Of a stretch of DNA of 64,000 nucleotides, positions 17,528 to 25,465 are shown piece by piece. The position numbers and the translations under genes are program-made. The stretch comes from CAZPDM01 sp964585305 (lineage in GTDB: Bacteria; Planctomycetota; Uabimicrobiia; Uabimicrobiales; JABWCH01). Each line of letters starts with the position of its first letter. The stretch's first letter is position 1. Below the pieces are notes generated by a model, which saw only the letters and a list, made by a program, of their open reading frames with translations, had not been told where the DNA came from and ran no database searches. The stretch spans positions 1 to 64,000 of the forward strand of contig CAZPDM010000002.1 of assembly GCA_964585305.1 (NCBI GenBank), written 5' to 3'.

Positions 17528-18640
17528 TTAACCTTCAAATTCAAATTTTTGTTGGATTACTCCTGGAGAAGATTGGCGGCAAGAAAGTGTGCAAAATATC
17601 GCCAGAATTGCTAGGAATAATGGTAATAGATATCCCCATGGATAAATTGTGCTTAAGAAATTCTGGAGTTTGCTAAAAAATGTTGGAATATCCTGGCCAC
17701 TATATTTTGTAAGAGTTGGTAGGATAAGCAGGAATATAAAGGATGAAAAAGATGCACCCCAAATCCATAGAGCTTTTTGTGAGGATATTACTTTTGTAGA
17801 AATAAGTAATTGCTGTATATTTTCCTCACCGCACCATAATTCTAACCATGCAGGAATATTTTGAGAGAGAAAAGGGGTAATCCAGAAGCATGTTTGTTGT
17901 CCTGCTGCTAAATAAATTGCTCGATATTCAGGAACTACTGTACAGCCTGGAAAATAAGGGATAACATTTAAAATAGGAGGATCTTTTTGGCCTTTTATAG
18001 ACATAATAGTTAAGGTCATTGGAAATAATTTAAATGGCTGCATCTTTTGGTAGGCTTGTATTTCTAAAAGTATTTCTAAAGAAGATGGGCTTGTACTTAA
18101 TTTGGATGTTCCAGGAGAACTTACGGCTCTTCTTCTGCTTATATCTATTGAAGTAGTTGGAGGCAACATTTGCTGTTGTGTTTGTTGAGGTGGTTGAATG
18201 TGAGGTTGTGGAGTAATACTTGCGTTAGCAGATTGTTTATTTGCCTGCTTATTTGGATTGCTTGCTTCAACAGATTTACGGATTTGTTCTTCCAAATATG
18301 CAATAGCTTCTTCTTGGCGTGTAAAAGAAGTAAAGATGGGAGTAAATCCTAATTTATCAAAAAAATTACTAATTTGAGGCAATACTTTTATAAATAAAAA
18401 GACTCCCCCAACTTCATGAAACATTTCTACTGTTTTGAGTAATATTTGTAATCCTGTACTATTGATAGCTTTTAGGCTTGAACAATCTAAAATTAAAAAG
18501 TGGAAACCTACTTGAAGATAATCTTGCAGTTGTTTTTCTAGTTGATGCTGAGATAGTTTATCAATATTCCCTTGAATCATCACTAATAAAGCAACTTGTT
18601 GATAACTAAGTGGTATTTTATTTGTAATGAAATTGATCAT
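17528..18640 (-). CDS. STAS-domain protein with C-terminal membrane segments
   Basis: 370 aa. Residues about 1-115 form a STAS domain like anti-sigma-factor antagonists; the loop LKAINSTGLQ carries the Ser equivalent to the phosphorylated Ser of SpoIIAA. A Gln/Pro-rich linker follows (about 120-180), then a beta-rich region without known motifs, and two hydrophobic segments near the C-terminus (ALWIWGASFSSFIFLLIL and WGYLLPLFLAILAIF). Membrane tethering of a STAS domain is uncommon. It may be a substrate of the PP2C phosphatase at 1825 (inference). It is 16 bases downstream of the HEAT lipoprotein gene. Confidence 0.82.
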   Translation of the reverse strand: MINFITNKIPLSYQQVALLVMIQGNIDKLSQHQLEKQLQDYLQVGFHFLILDCSSLKAINSTGLQILLKTVEMFHEVGGVFLFIKVLPQISNFFDKLGFTPIFTSFTRQEEAIAYLEEQIRKSVEASNPNKQANKQSANASITPQPHIQPPQQTQQQMLPPTTSIDISRRRAVSSPGTSKLSTSPSSLEILLEIQAYQKMQPFKLFPMTLTIMSIKGQKDPPILNVIPYFPGCTVVPEYRAIYLAAGQQTCFWITPFLSQNIPAWLELWCGEENIQQLLISTKVISSQKALWIWGASFSSFIFLLILPTLTKYSGQDIPTFFSKLQNFLSTIYPWGYLLPLFLAILAIFCTLSCRQSSPGVIQQKFEFEG

Positions 18641-18656
18641 AGCATATATCTCTCTA

Positions 18657-19733
18657 TTATTTTTCTGGTTGGGGCGATTTTTTCTGCCACCATTCTTTCC
18701 ATGCTTCTATTACATTTTTGCGTTCTTCAAGAGATGCCGTTGCAGAGAACCCAAGATCATAGCTTGCACGTCGGGTTAAAAAACTATTTGCCTCTGTACG
18801 GAGAGAAACATCACTATCTGATAATGCTTGAATTAAAAGAGGGATAGCAATTTCATTTGCCAAATTTTCTGCGATAATGCGAAGTGATACTCTTCGAACT
18901 TCAACATTAGGATCATTTAATAACGCAAAATTTAAAGCTGGAAAAGCAGCAGGATCTCCAATTTGACCAAGAATATAAACAGATCTCATCCGAATTTGAT
19001 TATTATAGTCTTTTGTTCCTGATAAGAGAGCAGGAAGAGCTGGCTTGCCAATATCAATTAGGCTTGTTGTTGCTTCTTTGCTAATTTCGTCCGTTTCTCC
19101 TAGCATTGGGATAAGCATTTTAGCTGCTTCTGCACCATATTCTTTTATTTTTTCACGCGCAAGGAGTTTAATTTTTGGATCAGAAGAAGCTAAGTCTTTG
19201 ATTGCTGTTTTTAATTCTTCATTTTGGGAGGATTGTGTAAGAATTACTTCTTGCCCTAATACACGTATGGTTATAGGTTTAAAAGATATTCTTTTTCCAT
19301 TTTTCCATCGTAAATCAAAAGAAAGAAGATAGTTTCCTGGTTGGCTTGCATGGAAAATATTTTGGCAGAATATTTGTTCTTGGTTAGGAGATAGTTTTAA
19401 AGTTCCTTTAAAAGCAGTTCCAGCTTCTTTTAATTCCAAATGTTTATTTTGATCATTTTCTGAAATAGCATTAAAATCATATCCTGTGAAAGCAACTTCT
19501 TTTTTACTACTGCCATCTATAACTTCTTCTTGTATTTCTTCTTGGGATGAAGCATTTGTTAAAATATAATTAACTGAGATTTGTTCTCCAAGATTATATA
19601 CGCTTTTTTCTGGACGTATAGCTCCTCTAAGTTCAACCATAACATCTGGATCAAATTTTCTGGTAGTTGTATTACATCCTATTATACTTACCAATCCTAG
19701 ACATAAAAAAAATTTTATTAAACAATTTAACAT
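18657..19733 (-). CDS. HEAT-repeat lipoprotein
   Basis: 358 aa. A lipoprotein signal ends in SIIGC (Cys near residue 20). Residues about 30-165 look beta-rich. From about 175 on, HEAT/PBS-lyase-type repeats run to about 330 (for example RMRSVYILGQIGDPAAFPALNFAL and VRRVSLRIIAENLANEIAIPLL as repeat units). The C-terminal EAWKEWWQKK is seen in many planctomycete HEAT proteins. Likely a periplasmic scaffold. It is the first gene of the minus-strand group ending with the TraB gene. Confidence 0.85.
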   Translation of the reverse strand: MLNCLIKFFLCLGLVSIIGCNTTTRKFDPDVMVELRGAIRPEKSVYNLGEQISVNYILTNASSQEEIQEEVIDGSSKKEVAFTGYDFNAISENDQNKHLELKEAGTAFKGTLKLSPNQEQIFCQNIFHASQPGNYLLSFDLRWKNGKRISFKPITIRVLGQEVILTQSSQNEELKTAIKDLASSDPKIKLLAREKIKEYGAEAAKMLIPMLGETDEISKEATTSLIDIGKPALPALLSGTKDYNNQIRMRSVYILGQIGDPAAFPALNFALLNDPNVEVRRVSLRIIAENLANEIAIPLLIQALSDSDVSLRTEANSFLTRRASYDLGFSATASLEERKNVIEAWKEWWQKKSPQPEK

Positions 19734-19854
19734 GAATTTCCCTTTTTTAAATTGGAATTTTTTCTAAAAAAATAAGAAAATATTTTTCTACATTATATCA
19801 TCCTGAGAAAAAGAATGCTAAATGCTTCAAAAAATTTTTATATAGATTTTGGTT

Positions 19855-19903
19855 AAAGTGACAAAATTTGTCATAATATTTTTTTAAAGTGACAAAATTT
19901 GTC
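19855..19903 (+). promoter_or_regulatory. Twin operator/enhancer palindromes upstream of the pilin promoter
   Basis: The 18-base word AAAGTGACAAAATTTGTC occurs twice, at 19855-19872 and 19886-19903. Each contains the perfect palindrome GACAAAATTTGTC. The copies are 31 bases apart, about three helical turns, on the same DNA face. They lie about 110 to 160 bases before the -12 element. This is the layout of an upstream activating sequence for a sigma-54 enhancer-binding protein such as PilR, whose sites contain TGTC. Confidence 0.65.
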
Positions 19904-20001
19904 GTGTAAGGAAAAATAATATTTGCTATAAAAAACTATAATAAATTATAAAATATTATAATACAATAAGTTATCATTTATTATAATAAAAAATATTGTT
20001 T

Positions 20002-20017
20002 TGGCACGATATATGCG
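20002..20017 (+). promoter_or_regulatory. Sigma-54 (-24/-12) promoter of the major pilin
   Basis: TGGCACGATATATGCG matches the sigma-54 consensus TGGCACG-N4-TTGC at all but one position. The invariant GG (20003-20004) and GC (20015-20016) are exactly 10 bases apart. It is 79 bases before the pilin ATG at 20095. Confidence 0.75.
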
Positions 20018-20094
20018 ATAATAGTAAAGTGTTCAGGAAAATTACCCCCCTGAATAACCCCAAAAAAAACGACCTCTTTCAAAGGAGTATCACG

Positions 20095-20649
20095 ATGAGA
20101 AATCGTAAGGCCTTTACATTGATCGAACTGATGATTGTTATCGCAATTATCGCTATTATTGCTGCAATCGCAATTCCTGGTATTCTTTCTGCTCGTAAAT
20201 CTGCAAATGCAAGTTCTGCATTCGCTAATTTAAAAGCTTTCTGCACCGCAATGGCCGTATATCAAAATGAAGACAAAGAACAAAAATATCCCGAAGCCGG
20301 CGCGTATGGCACCGAAAAAAACGGCGGTTTGTTTGGCAAATATTTTAACCATCTTGATATCAAGAGTGGTTATAAATATCAATATGCAACAGCAGATGAT
20401 TTGAGCCAATTTGTATATTATGCATGCCCAACTTCTGCCAATAACGGCAAAAAAGTTTATGTTACTGATGAATCCAATCGTATATGGGAATATACTTCTG
20501 CTGAAAATTTTGAAGATATTGTTATCTCCGGCGAACTTGTTGAACCAGCAGGAGACGGTGGCGTATGGGAAGTTCCTGGTCCAGAACGTGTAACATGGAC
20601 ACAAACCGGAGCTACAATTACTGCTACTGATTTCATTCAAAAAACATAG
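20095..20649 (+). CDS. Type IV pilin, probably the major pilin
   Basis: 184 aa from the ATG at 20095 (AAAGGAG upstream). The leader MRNRKA is followed by FTLIELMIVIAIIAIIAAIAIP, with Ala at -1 and Glu at +5. The globular part (GGLFGKYFNHL, CPTSANNGKKVY, ESNRIWEYTS, end FIQKT) is about two-thirds identical to the pilin at 21400. Parts of the gene use GC-richer codons than its neighbours, and it alone has a strong sigma-54 promoter, so it is likely the abundant subunit. A GAAA-loop terminator follows directly. Confidence 0.9.
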   Translation: MRNRKAFTLIELMIVIAIIAIIAAIAIPGILSARKSANASSAFANLKAFCTAMAVYQNEDKEQKYPEAGAYGTEKNGGLFGKYFNHLDIKSGYKYQYATADDLSQFVYYACPTSANNGKKVYVTDESNRIWEYTSAENFEDIVISGELVEPAGDGGVWEVPGPERVTWTQTGATITATDFIQKT

Positions 20650-20672
20650 TCTGAGTTTGGTGTAGAAAATTG

Positions 20673-20700
20673 AAACCTCGTGGAAACACGGGGTTTTATT
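20673..20700 (+). terminator. Intrinsic terminator after the first pilin
   Basis: A 10-bp stem AAACCTCGTG/CACGGGGTTT with one G-U pair and a GAAA tetraloop, followed by a T-rich stretch. Confidence 0.8.
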
Positions 20701-20710
20701 TTTAAAAACT

Positions 20711-20744
20711 TGGCGATGGATGAGCTTTGTCCAAAGATTTGGAC
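20711..20744 (+). promoter_or_regulatory. Possible sigma-54-like site and palindromic operator before the second pilin
   Basis: TGGCGATGGATGAGC has GG (20712-20713) and GC (20724-20725) exactly 10 bases apart, but otherwise matches the sigma-54 consensus poorly. Just after it, GTCCAAA-GA-TTTGGAC (20729-20744) is a perfect 7-bp inverted repeat, where a repressor near the transcription start might bind. Confidence 0.35.
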
Positions 20745-20758
20745 AGATCGGGGGAACA

Positions 20759-21322
20759 ATGAATGAGCAAAAAGGTTTTACTCTTGTAGAGTTAATTGCA
20801 GTGGTTGTAATAATTGCTGTTATTGCAGCTATTGCAATTCCTGGTATATTAAATGCACGAAAAGCAGCTAATACGAATGCAGCATTTGCAAGTATCAAAG
20901 CCTTTTGCAATGCTATGATTGTCTATCAAAACGACGATCTTCAACAGAAATATCCGGCAGATTCATCTAAATTTGGCAAGTATTTTAGTCAACCAGCAAA
21001 TAATACTAAAAATGGTTATATGTACTATTATTTCACTTCAGAAAACCAAACTCATTATATTTATATTGCTTTTCCTGTCAACGCTAACAATAGTCGGAAA
21101 GCATACTTTGTAGATGAATCTAATCGTGTTTGGGAAGGTGATTCCAAAAAGGACACTGTTGCTCCGTATCCTGCAGGCTATGTTCCTGGTAATCCTGCAA
21201 CTCCTCCTCTTGCTCCTGCTGAGGAAGCATGGGAATATACAGGGCCAAATCGTTTAACTTGGATTGGTGTTAATCCTTATCTTCCTAAAGATGATAATTC
21301 TGGATGGGTACAAAAAAATTAA
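20759..21322 (+). CDS. Type IV pilin paralogue
   Basis: 187 aa from the ATG at 20759 (GGGGGAA upstream). The leader MNEQKG is followed by FTLVELIAVVVIIAVIAAIAIP, with Gly at -1 and Glu at +5. It keeps the family landmarks of its neighbours (GKYF, NNSRKAYFVDESNRVWE) but is clearly more divergent than the flanking pair, with a Pro-rich insertion (GYVPGNPATPPLAPAEE) near residue 155. Its own terminator and upstream palindrome suggest separate control. Probably a minor or alternative pilin. Confidence 0.87.
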   Translation: MNEQKGFTLVELIAVVVIIAVIAAIAIPGILNARKAANTNAAFASIKAFCNAMIVYQNDDLQQKYPADSSKFGKYFSQPANNTKNGYMYYYFTSENQTHYIYIAFPVNANNSRKAYFVDESNRVWEGDSKKDTVAPYPAGYVPGNPATPPLAPAEEAWEYTGPNRLTWIGVNPYLPKDDNSGWVQKN

Positions 21323-21327
21323 AAAAA

Positions 21328-21356
21328 CCTTGTATTTATTACAAGGCTTTTTTTTT
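21328..21356 (+). terminator. Intrinsic terminator after the second pilin
   Basis: CCTTGT/ACAAGG stem extended by A/T pairs, with a 7-base loop and a run of T to 21356. Confidence 0.8.
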
Positions 21357-21399
21357 AATTTTTTTATTATATAATAAAAAAAATTTTAAGGAAATATTG

Positions 21400-21939
21400 A
21401 TGAAAAATACTAAAGCTTTTACATTACTTGAATTAATGATTGTAATTGCAATTATTGCAATTATTGCAGCGGTTGCAATTCCTGGTATTCTTTCCGCTCG
21501 AAAAGTTTCCAATGCTAGTGCGGCATTTGCCAATTTAAAATCTTTTTCTACTGCAATGACTATTTATCAAAATGAAGATAAAAAACAGAGATACCCAGCA
21601 TCTGATGGCGCAGGTGGGGGACTTTTTGGAAAATATTTTAATCACCTTCCTATTAAAAGTGGTTATAAATATGTATATGCAGTAGTTGATGATCAAAGCC
21701 AGTATGTATATTTTGCATGTCCAATATCTGCAAATAATGGTAAAAAAGTTTATATGCTTGATGAATCAGCTCGTATATGGGAATATACTTCAAAAGACGC
21801 AGATGAAGATATTGTTATTCAAGGAAATGTTGCTCTACCTCCTTCAGGAGAAGTGTGGCAAACTTCAAGTCCTGAAAGAGTACATTGGAGCCAAGGTTCT
21901 ACAATCATTCAAGCTGCTGATTTCATTCAAAAAACATAA
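21400..21939 (+). CDS. Type IV pilin paralogue
   Basis: 179 aa from the ATG at 21400 (AAGGAA upstream). The leader MKNTKA is followed by FTLLELMIVIAIIAIIAAVAIP, with Ala at -1 and Glu at +5. The globular part closely matches the pilin at 20095, including FGKYFNHL, IKSGYKY, SANNGKKVY and the end FIQKT, so the two are recent duplicates. Its codons are more AT-rich than those of the first copy. I see no sigma-54 site upstream. Likely less expressed or used under other conditions. Confidence 0.9.
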   Translation: MKNTKAFTLLELMIVIAIIAIIAAVAIPGILSARKVSNASAAFANLKSFSTAMTIYQNEDKKQRYPASDGAGGGLFGKYFNHLPIKSGYKYVYAVVDDQSQYVYFACPISANNGKKVYMLDESARIWEYTSKDADEDIVIQGNVALPPSGEVWQTSSPERVHWSQGSTIIQAADFIQKT

Positions 21940-21943
21940 TATT

Positions 21944-21969
21944 AAAAACCTTGTGCAAACAAGGTTTTT
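21944..21969 (+). terminator. Intrinsic terminator after the third pilin
   Basis: A perfect 11-bp stem AAAAACCTTGT/ACAAGGTTTTT around a GCAA loop. Confidence 0.8.
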
Positions 21970-22003
21970 GTATTAAAAAAACACTCTTATAGAAAGGTTA
22001 TAC

Positions 22004-22464
22004 ATGTTTGCAGTTTTTACTTGGTATGGTATTCATGAAGCAGATGTTGCTTTAACAGATTTTGCTTTATTTTTAGAATGTTTTATTTTTGCTCTTTTAT
22101 TGTTGAGAGCAAAAAACAAATCTTTGCGCTATTTATTTATTACATTTTTTGTTTGTACTGGAATAGCTGCCCTTTTAGGCGGATTAACACATGGCTTTTT
22201 CTATGTTAAAGGCTCTTTAGGCCATAGTATTTTGTGGAGAGGAACTCTTTTTAGTATTATATTTACTTCATGGAGTTTATGGATGCTTTCTGTTAAAATT
22301 GGTGTCCGAGAATGCGAAGCCTGAGTTGCAAGATGGGGATATTTGCAGTTAGCAATATATAGTTTTATGGTTTTACAGCCAAAACCTTCATTTTCCATTG
22401 CATTATTAAGTTATGTCCCTGCAATGCTATTTTTAGCAGGCGTTTTTTTTATAAAATGGCGTGA
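22004..22464 (+). pseudogene. Small membrane protein gene with an in-frame TGA, cut by the gap
   Basis: An ATG at 22004 (GAAAGG upstream) opens a 106-codon frame ending at TGA 22322-22324. The same frame then continues (VARWGYLQLAIYSFMVLQ and on) without a stop to the gap at 22465. Both parts are hydrophobic, with about five spans in total, and read as one polytopic protein. TGA serves as an ordinary stop elsewhere in the window (for example 10670-10672), so this is a nonsense mutation or a base error near a contig end. TGG instead of TGA would restore the frame. Family not recognised. Confidence 0.6.
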
Positions 22465-22564
22465 NNNNNNNNNNNNNNNNNNNNNNNNNNNNNNNNNNNN
22501 NNNNNNNNNNNNNNNNNNNNNNNNNNNNNNNNNNNNNNNNNNNNNNNNNNNNNNNNNNNNNNNN
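22465..22564. other. Assembly gap (100 N)
   Basis: Exactly 100 unknown bases, the usual placeholder for a scaffold join of unknown length. It removes the ends of the two flanking genes. Order and distance across it are not proven by the sequence. Confidence 0.99.
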
Positions 22565-23365
22565 TTGATATTCTTGTTCAAGAGTAGTTAGGGCAGTTTC
22601 TATTTCTTTTTCCGTAACAATATTTGCTTGGTTGGGAAAATATAATACAAGAAGACTAAAAATTATAAGAGCATATCCAACAATAAATTGTAAAATTCTT
22701 TGGTGGGAGAATTTTAATATAATTTGAATAACTGGACTATGAAGCAGCAAATAAATAAGCAAAATACTTAGAAAATTAAGAGTTATTTGAGAGAGAAAAA
22801 AAGAAAAATACTTTATTGTTATGGAGATACCAAAAATAAAAATTAAAAGAATCATTTTTATAAAAGAGTATTGTCCATAAAAAAAAGCTATTTTATTTTT
22901 ACCAAATCTTAGAAAAATGAATATTGGTATGATGATAAAAACTCCATTGCTTATTATAAAAACAAACCAGATAATTTTCCGTATTTTTAAAAATAAATGG
23001 GGTTGTAAGTTTTGCAAGGCTTTAAATAAAATTTGCTCAGAAGTAAATTGGATTTTTATTTGTAAAGGGGAAAATATTTCTTGTATATGTGGATTTTGAA
23101 AAGATTTATCTTTTATTTTCGATAAAATATGCTCTCGTTTATTTTCAGACGATTGGGCGATTTGATTGAGTATGTTTAAACTGAGCTTGCAGACTTCGCT
23201 ATCTTTTGTAGTAGCTACTTGATCAACAAATTGAGTTATCCATGGATAGGGATCATTGGCTTGCATATTAAAAATAGAAATTCCTAGTCGCAGGAACAAA
23301 ATCATTAAAATCCATCCGGGCCATGTTCCTAATATAGATAAAATTTTAATCTTAGAAAATTTCAC
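22565..23365 (-). CDS. Polytopic membrane protein (C-terminus lost in the gap)
   Basis: 267 codons are visible. One hydrophobic segment lies near the N-terminus (about residues 10-35), then a soluble, probably periplasmic loop (about 35-125), then four or five membrane spans (about 130-155, 165-195, 200-220, 235-255). No catalytic motif or known family was recognised. It begins 12 bases after the stop of the CoaD-CoaE-HD gene on the same strand, so it is probably cotranscribed with it. Confidence 0.7.
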
Positions 23366-23377
23366 AAAAAACCCTTT

Positions 23378-25216
23378 TTATAGAAAATCCCTATTTTCCT
23401 TATATATCGAGTTTTGTTGAACAAATTCGCATAAATATTGAATGTTCTCTCGTGCAATAGACTCATAACGACTTTTAAAATAGATAGAATGGTAAATGGT
23501 ATTTTTTTCTAGTAACTTCTTTAAAAAAGCGATTCTTCCTTTGCGGTATTGCAAATCCGTGAAAATAATAGAGTATTCCTGATAAATTTGTCTCTCATAT
23601 TCTAATAAACGCTCTCGATGTACAGCTAAAATAGACATGTCCATATCTAAAAACAATTGCTCATCATAGTTTAAATCATAGAGTTCTTGATCGTGGTGAG
23701 CAGTCAATTGTATTAAATGTAATACTATATCAATATTTATGTTAGAAGAGGTTAAATTTTTTTTAAGATATTCTTTTGCAAGTTGGGCACTTGTATCTTC
23801 GTTGCTGGGAATTTTAGGATCGTGACGGATATCGTGAAAAATAATTGCTAAATAAACTTCTGCAGGGTTTTTCAGCAAATGCTTTACTTTAAGATAGTGA
23901 ATTAAAAGTTCATTGATATGAGTTGCATTATGATAACTGCGTTCGGGAGAATGATAAATTTTTGAAATATCTTCTAAAAATTGGCTATCATTTTGAAATG
24001 TTAGCTCTTGAGGGATAAATATTTGAGAATTTCTGCGTACTTCTTGGCGAAAAAAATAGTTTGCCTCAAGATTTTGATAAATATTAGCAATAATATCTTC
24101 ATCTAAAGGCATTTCCCCAGAGTATAATAAAAAAAGCCTATCATATTGATCGTTATGTATTTCCGCAATTGTTTCTTTAATTTTTGGGAAGGACATTTGA
24201 GAATCAATACGCTTTTGAGCTTGCTCTAAGGAATAGTTTTGGCGAGTTTCTAAAAGTCGTTGTTTTTGCATGGCTGGTTCGACATAAATATAGATGACAT
24301 TTTCATCAACAAGCTCAGTCAAATGTCGATCAAAAAGCATTGCACTTTCTACTAAAATGATTCCGGCACTCAGAGAGTTCATTTTTTGTCCCATGAGATA
24401 AAGCATAGGCTCTAATAAAATATTCGTTAGCCTATCTAATTTGCCTTGATCAGAGAATACAATATGGCCTAGTTCGCGACGGTTTATCGTACCATCATCA
24501 TTAAGTACTGCTTTTCCAAATTCATCGCCAATTTGCTCTCGAATTTTACGATATACAGGCAAAACATAATCTTTGTCGTTTAATATGATGTAGTTAAGAT
24601 GATCCATATTGATATAATGGATTTTTACATCATGGGACTCTGCATATTCCTGTAACTTATGGCAAAATGTAGATTTTCCAACAGTAATTCCACCTGTTAC
24701 ACCAATTAACCATTTTTTTGATGTTTTCATTTTTAATATTTCACGAACAAAAGCATTGGCATAGCGATCAAGAGAAATTCCAAGATTTGCTAACATTTTA
24801 AGATTACTTGAGCTAACATTACTGAGATCAAAATTCACTTGTGGAATTAACAATGTCATCGGAGAACCATAAAATTGGCTATTGAGTGTAGCCAAATTTG
24901 TTTCATAACGATAATCTGCCTCATCTCGTACTCCCTTAATAAAATAAGGGATATTATTTTCATAAAGATAATCCGCAACGACTCCTGATACAATACTTAC
25001 TCTCACACGATCTTGAAATCTTGTGGGGATACTTTTTTCAATAATAAATTTTCTTTCTTCAAACTGAAACATTCCAGATTTTTGCTGATTTTTGGCGATG
25101 ATAATATCAACATTTGCATCGGGATCGTGTTCTAAAATAGAAAGTAATACAGAAAGATGACCTTTTGTCCAAGGATCAAATGAGCCAGGGTAGGCAAACT
25201 TAAACTTTTTTTCCAT
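23378..25216 (-). CDS. CoaD-like/CoaE-like/HD-domain fusion protein
   Basis: 612 aa in three parts. Residues about 1-160 resemble phosphopantetheine adenylyltransferase (CoaD): PGSFDPWTKGH (10-20) has the nucleotidyltransferase TxGH motif, and KGVRDEADYRYE matches the CoaD pocket. Residues about 165-370 resemble dephospho-CoA kinase (CoaE), with a P-loop GGITVGKST. Residues about 400-600 resemble a small HD phosphohydrolase (YHNATHI, FHDIRHD, TAHHD, FLDMDMSIL). CoaD and CoaE do the last two steps of coenzyme A synthesis and are fused in animals but rarely in bacteria. The added HD part is unusual; it may hydrolyse a nucleotide or a CoA precursor. Confidence 0.85.
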   Translation of the reverse strand: MEKKFKFAYPGSFDPWTKGHLSVLLSILEHDPDANVDIIIAKNQQKSGMFQFEERKFIIEKSIPTRFQDRVRVSIVSGVVADYLYENNIPYFIKGVRDEADYRYETNLATLNSQFYGSPMTLLIPQVNFDLSNVSSSNLKMLANLGISLDRYANAFVREILKMKTSKKWLIGVTGGITVGKSTFCHKLQEYAESHDVKIHYINMDHLNYIILNDKDYVLPVYRKIREQIGDEFGKAVLNDDGTINRRELGHIVFSDQGKLDRLTNILLEPMLYLMGQKMNSLSAGIILVESAMLFDRHLTELVDENVIYIYVEPAMQKQRLLETRQNYSLEQAQKRIDSQMSFPKIKETIAEIHNDQYDRLFLLYSGEMPLDEDIIANIYQNLEANYFFRQEVRRNSQIFIPQELTFQNDSQFLEDISKIYHSPERSYHNATHINELLIHYLKVKHLLKNPAEVYLAIIFHDIRHDPKIPSNEDTSAQLAKEYLKKNLTSSNINIDIVLHLIQLTAHHDQELYDLNYDEQLFLDMDMSILAVHRERLLEYERQIYQEYSIIFTDLQYRKGRIAFLKKLLEKNTIYHSIYFKSRYESIARENIQYLCEFVQQNSIYKENRDFL

Positions 25217-25300
25217 AAATATATCCTGCTAAATTATAATTTCTAAAAAAAATAATTTTAGCCAATTTTTTTTTAGAAGCAATAACCTAGCAAAATTCCG

Positions 25301-25329
25301 TTGACTTTTCTTAAAAGAAATAGTATAAA
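25301..25329 (+). promoter_or_regulatory. Sigma-70 type promoter
   Basis: TTGACT (25301-25306), a 17-base spacer and TATAAA (25324-25329). It lies about 137 bases upstream of the glycan gene start at 25466. The rest of the 25217-25459 gap is AT-rich and shows nothing else. Confidence 0.55.
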
Positions 25330-25465
25330 ATAGTTGATTTTATAATTATTTGCTAATTTTTTATAGGAAGTCCCAGAACCTAGTACAGCATGTTTAGTAA
25401 TTTGGGCATTTTTTGCTATAGTTTGGAAAAAATTTTGGAAAAAATAATTTTTATTAGGAATGTGT

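Larger units (their letters stand above)
19734..20094. other. Regulatory intergenic region of 361 bases
   Basis: Lies between the divergent HEAT lipoprotein and the first pilin. It holds the twin palindromes at 19855-19903, a very AT-rich spacer (about 19915-19995) and the sigma-54 promoter at 20002-20017. No coding potential seen. Confidence 0.7.

Noticed and set aside
20230..20910. Minus-strand frame across the first two pilins
   Set aside because: It is a shadow of two clear pilin genes and runs through their terminator.
22322..22324. TGA recoded as tryptophan or selenocysteine
   Set aside because: TGA is an ordinary stop in other genes here (10670-10672, 14796-14798), and no SECIS-like hairpin was seen after it. 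A mutation or base error near the contig end is simpler.
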